From Odobenus rosmarus divergens (taxonomy: Eukaryota > Chordata > Mammalia > Carnivora > Odobenidae): DNA of 64,000 nt. Of this stretch, positions 46,501-63,907 are shown piece after piece (within the stretch, counting starts at the first letter, position 1; each line of letters starts with the position of its first letter). The translations under genes were made by a program, and so were the position numbers. The notes beneath the pieces were generated by a model. The model had not been told where the DNA came from and did not search any database. It saw nothing but the letters and a program-made list of their open reading frames with translations. Location: assembly GCF_000321225.1 (NCBI RefSeq), contig NW_004450479.1:1000816-1064815 (forward strand), read 5' to 3'.

Positions 46501-47640
46501 CACCTCATTGCTGAGAGATATTTTTGCTGCATCTAGAATTTCTGGATTGACAGATTTTTTTTTCTTTTAGCACTTTAGAGATGTCATTTCACTGCCTCCT
46601 GGCCCCCTTGTTGGCTTATGAGGAGCCATCTTTCATGCTCCCAATTCCCTCTGGGCAATGAGTGCTCCTCCTCTGGTCTCTTGCCACACCCTCCTTCTAT
46701 CTTTGGTTTAATCAGATTGATAATGATGCACTTTGATGTCGTTCTTTTTATACTTATCCCGCTTGGGGTTCAGTGAGCTCTGGGGTCTATGTTGATTATT
46801 TTAATCAAATTTTGGGGAATTTGGGGGCATTAGTTCTTCAGACATTCTTTGGCGCTATTCTCATTTTCTTCTTCCGGGAAGTCAATTCCCTGCATGTTAG
46901 ACCATTTATCTGACCCTCCCCTTATCCAGCGGGTCCTTGAGGGTCTATTCATTTTTCTTTGGTCTTTTTGTTCTCTTTCTTCAGATTGGATCATTTCTAC
47001 TGATCTGCCTTCAAGTTTAATGACTCTGTTTTCTGACACTTACAATTTCCTGTTGAACCTACCCAGAGAATTTTCTTTTAGTTATTGTACTTTTATTTTT
47101 TTTTAATAATTTTTTATTGTTATGTTAACCACCATACATTACATCATTAGTTTTTGATGCAGTGTTCCATGATTCATTCTTTGTGCGTAACACCCAGTGC
47201 TCCACGCAGAATGTGCCCTCTTTAATACCCATCACCAGGCTAACCCATCCCCCCACCCTAGTTATTGTACTTTTAAAGTCACAATTTCCATTTGATTCTT
47301 TTTTATAGTTTCCATTTCTATGATAAAATTTTCTATCTGCTCATCAAAATGTTATTTTCCCTTAATTTTTTGAACACATTTATAATAGGTGCTTTAAAGT
47401 ATTGTTTGGCAAATCAAGATAATTTTTGTTTTAGTTGGCTGCTTTTTCCTTGACTATGGGCAATGTGTTCCTGTTTCTTTTCATTCCTAGAAAATTTTCA
47501 TTGTGTACTGGACATTACAGATGATATGCCATATAAAGTCTGGGTTTTGTTATCTTCCTCTGAAGAGTGTTGGGGTTTGTTTTTTTTTTTTCTTTTGTTT
47601 TTTTTAAATATTTTTATCAATTTTGTTTGAAATTTTCTTA
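46501..47640 (-). mobile_element. Old LINE-like repeat tract, antisense, holding a younger L1
   Basis: Phrases such as GCTGCATCTAGAATTTCTGG, TTTCACTGCCTCCTGGCCCC and GTACTGGACATTACAGATGA are common in old mammalian L1-related repeats. A younger L1 end at 47096-47258 interrupts it. Confidence 0.55.
47096..47258 (-). mobile_element. 5'-truncated young LINE-1 end, antisense, with 17-bp target duplication
   Basis: Starts with poly-T and shows carnivore L1 3'-end phrases TTAACCACCATACATTACAT, AGTTTTTGATGCAGTGTTCC and CACCAGGCTAACCCATCCCC. TAGTTATTGTACTTTTA is perfect on both sides (47079-47095, 47259-47275). Confidence 0.93.
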
Positions 47641-47828
47641 AAGATTTTATTTATTTAACAGAGAGAGAGAGAGACAGTGAGAGAGGGAACACAAGCAGGG
47701 GGAGTGGGAGAGGGAGAAGTAGGCTTCCCGCTGAGCAGGGAGCCCGATATGGGGCTCGATCCCAGGACCCTGGGATCCTGACCTGAGCCGAAGGCAGATG
47801 CTTAATGACTGAGCCACCCAGGTGCCCC
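47578..47828 (-). mobile_element. Carnivore SINE, minus, with long T-rich head
   Basis: GAAGAGTGTTGGGGTTTG before and GAAGAGTGTTGGGTTTTG after are the target duplication, so the T-rich stretch 47578-47640 belongs to the tail. Ends CCACCCAGGTGCCCC. Confidence 0.92.
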
Positions 47829-49970
47829 GAAGAGTGTTGGGTTTTGTTTTGTTTTGCAATTTAATTACTGACTAATCATTTTGAACTTGTTTAGGTTTAG
47901 TTTTGTGCTTTATTAGGGTTATCTGTGGAAAACTCCTGGTGTTTCCCTGGGTCCTCTAACTTAGTGGGACTCAGCCTCCAAACTGTCTGCCCTGTATATT
48001 TTATTAGGGCTTTAGAGAGAGAAGAAAGAGTAAGCCTACCTCTAGTGGCCCTGACTCATAAGGATGAGACTTTCCAGGTCATAGCTGGATGCCTAGGGCG
48101 TGAACTAGGTATTGATGAGCTGTGTCCACTCTGGCTGGGCCAGAGCTCCCAGGTCCCCAGCACTGGGCCATAACTACTGCTCTGTTCTCTCCTGAACCAC
48201 TCTTGGGTGATCTCATCCTGCACGTGTTCAGCCCAATCCTCAGTCATGCACTAGAAAGGAACCAGACAGAGACCACACACAGACTTGTGGGCACAGCCTC
48301 CTCCCCTCCCTGAAGATTCCAGCCCCTTCAGTTGCCTCAAACCCTGATCTGCCTCTGCTGCTTGGCAGGACCACATGTTCTGCTTGGATTCTGGCTCCCT
48401 GCCCCTCAGTGAACGTGTTATCCTAGGCAGAGCATCTGTGGGTCTAACCTCAGGGTTTTCTATCCACCAAGGATGAAAGTCTTGTGCTGCCTATTATCCA
48501 TTTCCAGAAAACAGTTACTGGGTATATTTGTCAAGCTCCATCGTTATTTACAGTGGGAATGCTAGTCTGGGAACTGGTTAAAACATCGCCACTGGAAGCA
48601 AAGGTGCATGATTTTTAGTCTATGGGGAGGACAGGGTATTGTAAATCTCAGTCACTTGTTCCATTTGGATCCAAGGGCCAAGTTACAGTTGCTCCTGAGG
48701 AAGCACTAGCTGGTGGAAGGGTCTGGTGGGGTCTAAGGAGACAGAAATTCATCTCAGTTGGGCCAACTCCCCAGGGGGTGGTTGGCCTCCCCAGAGACAC
48801 CGTCATCCGGAGGAAGGGATGAGCCTCTCCCTGCACGGAGAAAGGCCGAGGGGTGTGAGGACCCCGTGACTTGGCCTACAGACAAGAAACCCCTAGAAAC
48901 CTCACCCCCAGAAAGTGACCCTGGACCCAACAGCTGGGACCTCAGCTTCCAGACTCACAGTGCATGGGGACTGGTGCCTGCAGGCTGGGGTCCACTCCCA
49001 AAGGGTGTGGGGACAGGCGTAGGGAGGCAGCTTGCAGGCAGGAAGCTTGATGCCCCCTCCCCCTAATGCTGGGAGTAGCCCGGATGGCTTTTCCCAGGGG
49101 CATTGCCTTATACTTACCCACGAAGAGCCTTTGTGCCTCAGGCCACCTTGGGAAAGAGCTTACTAGGCTCTTGGCAAAGGAGATCTGCTGGCAGGCGCTC
49201 TCCCTACACCTTATACATTCGCTATCAGGCCATTATATAGGGAGCAGGGGCCTGACACCTTTTCCCAGCAGAGAAGCTGTCAGCTGAGGGCAGGCTCAGT
49301 CCCAAGGACCCAGGAGCTTCCGGGAAGGGGCTCCTGCCTGATAACCCTGACACCCAAGGCCTCCCTGTCATTCTCCAAGCCCCGGTGCCTGGCTGTGAAA
49401 CAGTCGGCTTCTGAGAGGGCAGACACCCACCCCTGGAGCGGGCCCAGGGCCCTGCAGGAGATGGTGGAGGCCGGCAGGGTGAGAATTCCCTGAGAAGGAC
49501 GGAAACCTCCGCTGTGGTTCTGGCCTCCACGCCCAGCCGTCTCAGCCAGTGCCTTAGCGCAACCCCCTCTGCAGACGTCCAGCACTCTCCCTCTGAGCCT
49601 CGGGGCCCCAGCAGCGCGGTAGGGACTGGCCACCGTGGGTGAAGAAAAGAATCGGCGAGGTGTGGTTTGCAGCTGACATGGCAACCGGGGCAGTGTGTCC
49701 CACGCGGCCCGACTAAGGCAGCATGCAGGGGCTGGCTCCCAGGTCCTCAAAGGAAACCTTGCAGGAACCCTTTCTCTGTGGTGCCCATAGCCTAAACACC
49801 TGTCCACAGAGGGGGTGTTCAAAGTGGGAAAGGCCGGGTGCTCAGCCCACAGACACCCCCAGAAGCAAAGCCCTCCCCAAACTGAACCCTTGGGATGGCC
49901 TGAGCCCTGGATCCCACTCCCTGCTGGGAGCACAGAGGCCCAGGGGCGACATCTGACCTGGAATGTCTCA
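47829..49970. other. Gene-free intergenic DNA
   Basis: No recognisable gene or repeat landmark beyond about 47900. Overlapping ORFs are short and unrelated to known families. Confidence 0.45.
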
Positions 49971-49974
49971 TGTG

Positions 49975-50170
49975 ATTTTATTTATTCATTTGTCAGAGAG
50001 ACAGAGAGAGAGAGAAAGCAAAGCACAAGCAGGGGGAAGGGCAGAGGGAGGAGCAGACTCCCCGCCAAGCAGGGAGCTCAATGCGGGACTCGATCCCAGG
50101 ACACTGGGATCATGGACTGAGCCACCCAGATGTCGCAATAAATAAATAAAATCTTAAAAAAAAAAAAAAG
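49975..50170 (-). mobile_element. Head-to-tail chimeric carnivore SINE
   Basis: A minus SINE body (AGCAGACTCCCCGCCAAGCA, GGGACTCGATCCCAGGACAC, GAGCCACCCAGATGTC) runs straight into a plus-type tail, AATAAATAAATAAAATCTTA plus poly-A. So it carries tail sequence at both ends. The A-box side also lacks the segment between CATGGACTGAGCC and the usual GAAGGCAG. Confidence 0.8.
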
Positions 50171-53040
50171 AATGTGCCATTCATTCATTCATTCATTCCT
50201 CAATCCCCAGACACAGTTGGAAGTGCGTTCTCTGCCCAGCGCTGGGGGATCAGAGGCGGACAGTGCGCCCTGCCCTCCCGGGGCTCAGGCTGTCAGGAGT
50301 CACAGAGTGGATGTGATGGGGGTGGGGGACACACCACAGGTGCAGGAACCCAGAGGGGTGACCCTCAGAGAAGCTGACGTCCCAGTTCGGCTTCTTGGGC
50401 CCAGACGCCAAGACGGTGGGCGGAGCAAAGAGCCAAGCAGGCAGTGGCCAGTGGGGAGAGAGCCCGGGGCCTCTCCCGGCCGACAGGGCAGGAGCTGAGC
50501 AGGGCTGAGAGCCAGGCCGTGAGACTGCCGGTGACCTAGCCTTGGGGACGGGCAGATCCTCACGATAGAACCAGGGGGGCCTGATGGGCAGCAGGTGGCC
50601 AGTGGAGCATGAACAAAGGTCTGGAACCAGCGCAGGCTCTGGGCTCTGGGTGGCACGGCAGATAGGTGCCACTCAGAGAGAAGCCACTTGCTCAGCGTGG
50701 GTGTGGACGACCCCAGGGGCAGCACCCTCCACACTTCATGGCACCAAAGCGCCCTTGCTTGGGAGACAGGCTTGGTCTCCAGGCCCTGTGGCCACGTGCA
50801 CTCCCCAGCCCCCCACCCCCGCCTGGCGACCTTCTGCAGGGGCACAGAACAGTCGTGGGACTGTGCCTGTCCGCACCCCCCAGTCACTAAATGTTCCAGG
50901 TGGTGTCAAGCCTTCCCAACTGAGAAACTGGCCAGCCCAGGCAGTGGGGTGGGATCTGGCCTGCGGGGGGCCCTTCTTCCCAGGCCTCCCTGAGGCCCCC
51001 ATGCCCTTCCCGAGGGCAGCCTGGAGCCCAGGCTTTTCCAGTGGGTGCCCAGCGTCTGGCCGTTTGGTGGGGAGCCCCCTCCCCTCAGAGCTCACCTGTC
51101 CCTGGCCCCAGCCAGCTCGGACTTAGCTCCACCCCACCCTGCTCAAGTGTCCCCTTTGGGGCTTGTCGCTGGCCAGGTCCAGCTTCGGGCAGGTCTGCTC
51201 AAGGGTGCTCTCCTTGCCCTGAGAAACAAGAAAAGCAAATAAAACCTCCCTCTCTCTTAAGGAGGAAACCTGAGAAGTTAGCTTGGAGGCTTGGGAAGGA
51301 CCTTTGTTCAGGTGCAGCCCAGGCCTTTCACGTGCGGCCCCTGGGTGCCCGAGGCCTTCCCCCCGACCCCCGCAGCACCTGCTAGTGCAGAGCGCGACAT
51401 CTGCCTCTTGCCACGACCAGGTTCCAGATGGCGCAGCTACTAGGGGGCGGAGCCTGCACCAGCCTGAGTCCCTGCACGGCTGGCCCCCCAGCCCTAGTGG
51501 GAGTGGGAGAGAAGGCGTCCTTACATCAAGCCCCTGGGATTATGGGGCTTGTGAGTGCTGCATGGGCTTGGCCTGTGGCACGGGGAGCTTAGCCAACGGC
51601 AGCCCCAGGGAGCATTCCCAGGAGACCACCCTCATCTCAGACACCAGCGGCAAGGTGAGGGATCCCCAGGGCTACCCTCCTTGCAGACCAGCTGGCTACA
51701 AATTCAGGGTACCCCACAGACACCCTCAGTTTCCATAAGTCACTAGAATGATCCACAGAAGGTGCTGTACCTAGGATTACATTTTTCTTACAGCAAATGG
51801 ATACAGAAAATCACCAAAGGGAGAGAGAGAGGGTGGCACCCGGGAGAGGCCAACTTGCCCACTGTCTCTCCCCTCCCGGAGTCCTGACCTGTGATAACAC
51901 GCATGAAATATCCCCAGCCAGGGAAGCTTGCCTGAACCTTTGGTGTCCAGGAGTTTGGGGGGCTCCATCACCTACTGCCCGTGTGGCTGGCCGACCTTTA
52001 GACTCCAGGTCCCCCCAGAGATCAGGCCTGATATGACGTATCCCGAAGCCCCCAGCATAAATCACACCTGAGACTACCCCGTGCCCAGGCCCCCAGGCGA
52101 GCCGACACATGCCTGTCAGGCGGGACACGGCAGGGGCCCGGAGATCCTGTCCCAGGAGCCGAGACAAGGGCCAGACCCCTCTGTAGTTAACTCTCCACTA
52201 AACACAGTCTAAGAGGGCTGGGGGTTCACCAAGCAAGCTGGTGCAATGCAGGTGAGCGCCTGCTCCTGGCCCCCCACCTTGGGTGGGGGTCCCCACACCG
52301 GCGGCCTGCCACAGCCTGGGTCACACCCTTCTTGTGGCCTGTTTCATGTCCCTTTCCCTGGTGGGTCTGCCACATGCACCCAAAGCCCAGGGCCCAAGCT
52401 GGCCTGCGGTGGTTACACATGTTGCTCAGTGATCTTCCTCTCAGAAACTGTGGTGAGCCCATGTCAGGGGCCCTGGGGCAGGTGCCAGGCACTTGACAAG
52501 TCTTTGCTCCATCAGCTCTGATCTGGGCATGGAAGCCCCTTCCCAGGCTGCCCTGGCATGTAAGCGCCCTCACCCTCTGGCCTCGCCGTCTCCCTGGGAA
52601 GGCAGCCTCCACGGCCTGCTGGAGCAGAGGGCAGAGGGCAGACCCTGGGGGCTGATTCGGGAGACTGAAGACCCCAGAATCTCAGGGGTAGAAAAGTCAG
52701 GAATGTAGACGTCAGGGCAAGTGTGTGTGCGTGCGTGTGTGCTGCATGGTGTGCCTGTGGGGGGAGCCTGGGGGACATCCGTGAGCCTGTGGAAGGCCCC
52801 CGGGCTGCCCTGTCCCTCTGCCCTGTCTCTCAGCCCCTCAGGGGTCTGCCTGGCCTGCCCTGCATGTTGGCACCTCTGCTCGTCGGCAGGCCTTGTCCCT
52901 CACCCGCGTGGCCTTTGGGTCCCAGGCTTGGAGAGACTCTGGCAGCAGCTGAGACCCCACAGCAGGCTGGGCCCCGGGTCTGGCTGCTGCCAGCTTTGCA
53001 TACACGGTGGGCTGCATGTGCGTCCCCGCGCCCGCAGCAG
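50171..53040. other. Gene-free intergenic DNA
   Basis: Has an ATTC microsatellite at about 50180-50200. The part at about 51640-52080 reads like an old interspersed repeat (CACTAGAATGATCCACAGAA, ATTACATTTTTCTTACAG), possibly LTR-type; I cannot assign it. No gene seen. Confidence 0.45.
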
Positions 53041-53054
53041 TGCGCCGCTCCTCA

Positions 53055-53215
53055 GCACGGGTTCAGCGGGGGCAGCGGGCGCGGGGGGCTCAGCGGGCAC
53101 AGGGGGGGCAGCGGGCTCAGCGGACTCAGCAGGCGCAGGGGGCTCAGCGGGCGCGGGGGGGGGCAGCGGGCTCAGTGGGCGCAGAGGGTTCAGTGGGGGC
53201 AGCGGGTGCTTCTCC
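53055..53215 (+). repeat. GC-rich minisatellite
   Basis: Irregular units of about 15-18 bp, GGGGGCTCAGCGGGCGC and close variants, repeat about nine times. It gives long open frames on both strands (Ala/Gly-rich forward, Pro/Ala-rich reverse) that are products of the repeat. Confidence 0.85.
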
Positions 53216-55204
53216 TGGCTGTAGAGACACAGGGGAAGGGGCGTTCCCAGCCCAAGGCCTGCATAAGAGACCTGAAAGTGTCCGCAGTAGTCCTCGAAGA
53301 AGCGCCGACCCTCTGCAGACCCACACTCAGTCTCACCGGGAATGATGGTGCAAATGGACCCCTCAGGCCCCAGGGACGCTTTGTGAAAGTGGCAGCACCA
53401 ACTGCTAAAGCATGGGACCTGGAACTCTGGGGTGGGACAGAGGGACACACGCTTTGCAGCACTAAGTGTCTCAAGAGCCCACTGTCCCTTTGCCCAAAGA
53501 ACCCCTTGCGCCCCCCCGCCCCTCCCCCACCCCACGGGTCGTGCCGCGGCCGCGGGTCCTCCTACTGCACAGGCCCCGTGCCCCCCGCTCTGTGAGTCTG
53601 GGCAGGCCGGGGTGAAATCCCAAGCGTGAGTTTGGGAAGTGGTGGGCCACACACACACCACAACAACTGCGCTGCTCCCACGCCCTTGGTGTCCATTCCA
53701 CACAGATGCCTCCCCAGGTCTGTTGCTCCTAATCAACAAAATTGTGAAGAAGGGACACAAAGCTGCGTGGAGACGGACGTCCACAGGGCTCACCAGCAGA
53801 GCCGGCCTCCTGCGAGGGCAGCAGCTGGTGGTGCCAGCCGAGCGCTTGCCCCGCGGGCTAGGGCCCGGACGCAAGGACAGCAGCACGAAACACCTGGAAA
53901 TGCCGGGCTCCAAGGCATGCTGGGCCGGAAGGCACCACGGGCGCAGAGAGGTTGGCACGTTCCCGTGAGACCCGCTCTCCCAGCCCGGAGAGCCCAGGGG
54001 GTGCACCCCTCAGCACCCCTTTTGAGAAATAACTTCACGACGGGCCCTTCTCGGCAGCCAGAGAGTTTGGCGGGCATGGCTGCCGTCGAGCCGGGCTTCC
54101 TGAGTTCAGCAGGGGCACGGGATCCTGGGGTGACACCCAATCCCCAAAGACGACTTGGTGGCGACTGCCACACGCGGCGGTGGTCAGAAGGCCACCAGAC
54201 AGAGGTCTTCCTCCAGCGGGCAAGGACCCTGGGCTGTGGCGTGGTGCAAGGCGAACAGGTGACCGTGTGACCAGCTGCAGACGAGAGGTGTCGTCAGCTC
54301 CCCGTTACGCGTGCACGTCTGTGTGCATGCTGGCCCATTCTGTCCTCTCCCCGCCGTTCCCGCCCCATCTGCCATAAGCCGAGCTGGTAGTGGCTAGGCT
54401 TCTGAGTTTAGGTTCCAGCATCTAAGGGAGTGCGTGGCTGGTTGTGCGCTGTTGGCTGAATTACGTTAGTCAGATTTTGCTACTGGCTTTACTTGGAAGT
54501 TAAGTCAGATGCACTGTGGCGGGTGTGCACTGGGTGGGCGGACGCCGCGCACGGCGGACCCGAGCCATAGGGGACGTTTTGCCCGCGGTTCGGAGGACAG
54601 ATGTGAAGCAGAAGGACAATGCTGTGCCTGAGGTGGTCACAGCTGACATCCCTCCATCAGAGTTAACATCACCAGCGGTGAGACGGGTTCGCATGGCATC
54701 AGCTGACGGCCTGCTGTGAGACACGGCGCCCTTCCCTGGAGCCCCTGACAGAGACATGCAGCCCCTCACCACGAGGGAACACTGGGCAAGGCCCAGCTGA
54801 CAGGCTTTCTACAAAAGAACTGACCTCCAGGTTCCAGAAATGCCAAGGTCATAAAGGTCAAGGAAAGACTGAGGAGTGTTCTGAGGAGTGAGGGAGATGA
54901 GGCGGGCCATCCCAAACCACAGGTGAGCCTCGACTGGACCCTTTCACTACCCGTTCAGGCCAGAGGAGTGAGTGACCTCCAGGGATGAGCCGAGCCATGG
55001 ACAGTCCTCCCAGGACACTGTGCGGGCAGGGTCTCAGGCCACGTGCTCTCACTGCAAACACAAAGCAACTGGACGCCAGGAACCTGGGGAGGTGATGGAT
55101 GTGTTTATGACCTTGATTGTAGGGATGGTTTCATGGGGGTTGGCCTATGCCCTCACTCCTCCAATTGTATACATTTAATCTGTGCAGTTCAGTGTTGCTA
55201 AAAA
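53216..55204. other. Gene-free intergenic DNA
   Basis: No exon set recognised. The end (about 55080-55200: TAGGGATGGTTTCATGGG, CAATTGTATACATTTAATCT) is like an old L1 3' end in sense orientation. Confidence 0.45.
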
Positions 55205-55220
55205 GAAAACCACAGGCCCA

Positions 55221-55425
55221 GGGGCACCTGGGTGGCTCAGTTGGTGAAACATCTGCCTTCGGCTCAGGTCATGATCCCAGGGTCCTGGGATCGAGTCCCA
55301 CATTGGGCTCCCTGCTCTGTGGGGAGCCTGTTTCTCCCTCTGCTTGTGCGCTCTCTCTCTCTTACGAATAAATAAATAAAATCTTAAAAAAGAAAGAAAG
55401 AACGAAAGGAAGGAAGAAAGAAAAA
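55221..55425 (+). mobile_element. Carnivore SINE, plus, first of a second same-site pair
   Basis: GGGGCACCTGGGTGGCTCAG to AATAAATAAATAAAATCTTA and a GAAAGAAAG-rich tail. Preceded by GAAAACCACAGGCCCA (55205-55220). Confidence 0.95.
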
Positions 55426-55441
55426 GAAAACCAGAGGCCCA

Positions 55442-55629
55442 GGGGCGCCTGGGTGGCTCAGTCGTTAAGCGTCTGCCTTCGGCTCAGGTCATGATCCCAG
55501 GGTCCTGGGATTGAGCCCGGCATCGGGCTCCCTGCTCAGTGGGGAGCCTGCTTCTCCCTCTGCCTCTGCCTCTCTCTCTCTCTGACTCTCATGAATAAAT
55601 AAATAAAACATTAAAAAAAAAGAAAAAAA
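55442..55629 (+). mobile_element. Carnivore SINE, plus, second of the pair
   Basis: GGGGCGCCTGGGTGGCTCAG to an A-rich tail. Flanked by GAAAACCAGAGGCCCA (55426-55441) and GGAAACCAGAGGCCCA (55630-55645). Confidence 0.95.
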
Positions 55630-55645
55630 GGAAACCAGAGGCCCA

Positions 55646-57690
55646 AACCATAGTCACTCGTATCAGGGACCCTTGAACCAGTCAACCTGGGAATGTCCCG
55701 GTCGGCACTCGGAAGTGTCTATTCCCCTTAGGAGAGCCACCATGCCTGGAGCAAGGCATCCTTTGCTAATAATTTCCTTTTTCCTAGTCCCTCTCTTCCT
55801 TTAAAAACCTCTCCTTTTCTGCCGCTCAGTAGAGTTCTTCTCTACTTGCTAGATAGGAAGATGCCTAATCCACAAATTGATTGAGAAAGCCAATTAGATC
55901 TTTAAAATTTACTCAGTTGAATTTTTGTTGACAGTGTCTATCAACTATACCTCGATGAAACTGTTCTTTTTAAAAAGAACATCACTGGGAAAATTTATGA
56001 GACCTGAATGGGAGCTGAGGACACATGGTGGGGATTCGTGGTGTTAGTCTCCTGGCTTGTGTGTTCGTGCGTGTGCATGTGTGTTCATGTGCACACACGT
56101 GTGTGTGTGCATGTACAGGATAATGTCTGTGTTTGAAGGAAGCAGACATGAGGCTACTTGGGGGTGATGGGGTGCTAGTTTTACTCTCAAATGACGCGGT
56201 GGGGAGGTTTGTAGCATCCTTGCAATTCTGAATTATTTCAAAATAAAAATTATCTGTAGCATTTGAACTGTGTCTGGAACACGGTGGCAGCCTTGGAGGG
56301 ATGGAGCACGCGGTGTGGTGTTTTGATTTGGGGTGTGAGTTAATGGAAGCAGGGAGGCATTTTTAACCTGTGGGTGTTTGGGAGAACACTCCCCAGAGGG
56401 TCTTCTGTGAGATCAGGCAAGCGGGGGCAGGGGCTTGGGGCTGGAAGCCAGCTCCCAGGGCTCTGGGAGGGGTGGGAGCAGGTTTACTCCATCCTGGGGA
56501 TCTTGGATGAGACCTGTGGGTCCCACTGTAGATGAGGGCTCAGCCCTATGCTGCCCCAACGTGCTTCCCAGGCACGGCTCCAATGCGCATTCTAGGGGCC
56601 TCGCTGTGCACAGAACTGTTCCGCCCCCACAGCCGCCACCCTGAGTCCCTCTTGGGAAAGGATTTCTAACAAGTGTCTGGGAAGAAAGCCAGATTGCATG
56701 TGCTGTGCCATGCCCAGGGCAAGGATTTCCTCAATTTTACTCCCTGATGATTCACGAGGGCAAGGACATGCCCAGAGGGCAAGCCCACCAGGGCCTCCGG
56801 GAGCAGAATAGGTGTCAGAGAGGCAGGATGCGTTTTAGGACAGCAGCCTGTGTTCCCGGGACCGCACCTGGGGTCCAGCCCGGCCTGAATGAGGGAGAGG
56901 CAGCAAGGGCCCCCTGTGTGTCAGGGTCACACCTGGAGTGCCTGGTGGAGGGGTCATGTGCCTGAACTCTGGACCTCCAGACAGTGGCTTTGGTCCTGCA
57001 AGGCCTGTGACATAGGACTGGAAGGCACTCGGGACATCCCCTTGGACTCATCCCCAGGAGCAGACTCACCATCAGAATCCACGGGCATCAGTGGCACGAA
57101 GAAGCCCACAGTGAGTCCTTTGCCACTGCGAAGAGTCCACCGATTTGTGCCGAGATGAAGTTCCAAAAGGGGGAGGGAAGGGAACGAAAAGGGGACAGCT
57201 GGGGAAGGAGAGGACCCCCCCACCCCAGAGCCACCCTTGAGAGGGAATGAGGGCACCTCAGGGCGGCCACACCTGTGGACAGGGCTGAGCACTGTGCTTG
57301 GAGGCCCAAGGGACAGGAGTCCTAGGGTGGCCAGGGGCGCATGAGGAAGACTCTGGAGCTGCAGTGGTCCCCAGACTGGGGCCATGGTGGAGCAGGGTCA
57401 GCGGGGTGGGAGACCAGCCTCAAGCCCAGTGTGCCTTTGCTATCATGCAGGGTCCAGCTCCAGGCCATCTGTCCCCAGCCAGCCAAGAAGGGGCATGCCC
57501 CCCAGTCCAGGGTTTATTTTTATTTCCTTTTCCAAAACTCAGGGTGGAATTTTTGGCCAGCACCTTTGGGTTGTGGTGAGGAGGGCAGCAGATCCCTGTG
57601 AATGTGCAAACAGAAGCTGTCGTGATGCCCCGCCCCTGCCCTGTGCCCGCAGCCTCCCTTCCTCGACACCCCCAGAACGGCCTGCCCAGG
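55646..57690. other. Gene-free DNA before the CBR2-like gene
   Basis: An L1-like 3' end is seen near 55915-55970 (CAACTATACCTCGATGAAAC). A mixed GTGTGC repeat lies at 56056-56117. The rest is unassigned. Confidence 0.45.
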
Positions 57691-57746
57691 CCTTTAAAGC
57701 CTCCGTGCCCTCCTCTTCCGCTGGACAGAGGCTCAGAGTCAGCACC
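57691..57746 (+). promoter_or_regulatory. TATA-like element and leader of the CBR2-like gene
   Basis: CTTTAAA at about 57692-57698 lies some 50 bp before the ATG, suggesting a TATA-type start with a short leader. There is no CpG island here, unlike DCXR, which fits a tissue-restricted promoter. Confidence 0.45.
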
Positions 57747-61849
<4,103 letters not shown>

Positions 61850-61850
<1 letters not shown>

Positions 61851-62014
61851 TTCGGCGAGTCTCCCACTTTGGGGGGCGCTATTTTAATGTCCCCGCCCCC
61901 AGCCCGGACACCGGCCTGTGATTGGTCGCTCTGCGCCCCGCCGCGCCCCGCCCCGCCCCGTGCCCTCCCACCTGCAGTGTAGTCGCCGCCGAGCGCTAGG
62001 ACCCAACGCTAACC
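61850..62014 (+). promoter_or_regulatory. DCXR: DCXR promoter
   Basis: CpG-rich and TATA-less. An inverted CCAAT box, ATTGGT, is at 61921-61926. A cluster of GC boxes (CCCGCCCCGCCCCG, about 61948-61961) follows, some 55-75 bp before the ATG. The island continues into intron 1 and exon 2 (to about 62400). Confidence 0.75.
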
Positions 62015-63830
<1,816 letters not shown>

Positions 63831-63890
63831 GTCTCTCTTCCTGACACGCCCCTGCTCCATGCTGAGCCCAGCCCCGTCCCCCGTCTCTCC

Positions 63891-63896
63891 AATAAA
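63891..63896 (+). terminator. DCXR: DCXR poly(A) signal
   Basis: AATAAA 60 nt after the stop, in TCTCCAATAAATGTGATTC. A SINE begins only about 12 nt later, so the cleavage region is at the SINE edge. Confidence 0.88.
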
Positions 63897-63907
63897 TGTG
63901 ATTCTTG

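Noticed and set aside
51640..52080. Possible LTR-type repeat
   Set aside because: Phrases feel familiar, but I could not find both ends or a target duplication, so I did not call a family.
52900..54006. 368-codon minus-strand ORF, Pro/Ala-rich
   Set aside because: It runs through a GC-rich minisatellite, has no recognisable domain, and the forward strand is equally open. No splice or promoter support.
55740..55870. Possible retroviral LTR-like end (CTTTAAAAACCTCTCC, TCTACTTGCTAGATAGG)
   Set aside because: Short and isolated, with no partner LTR, primer site or coding remains; not enough to call.
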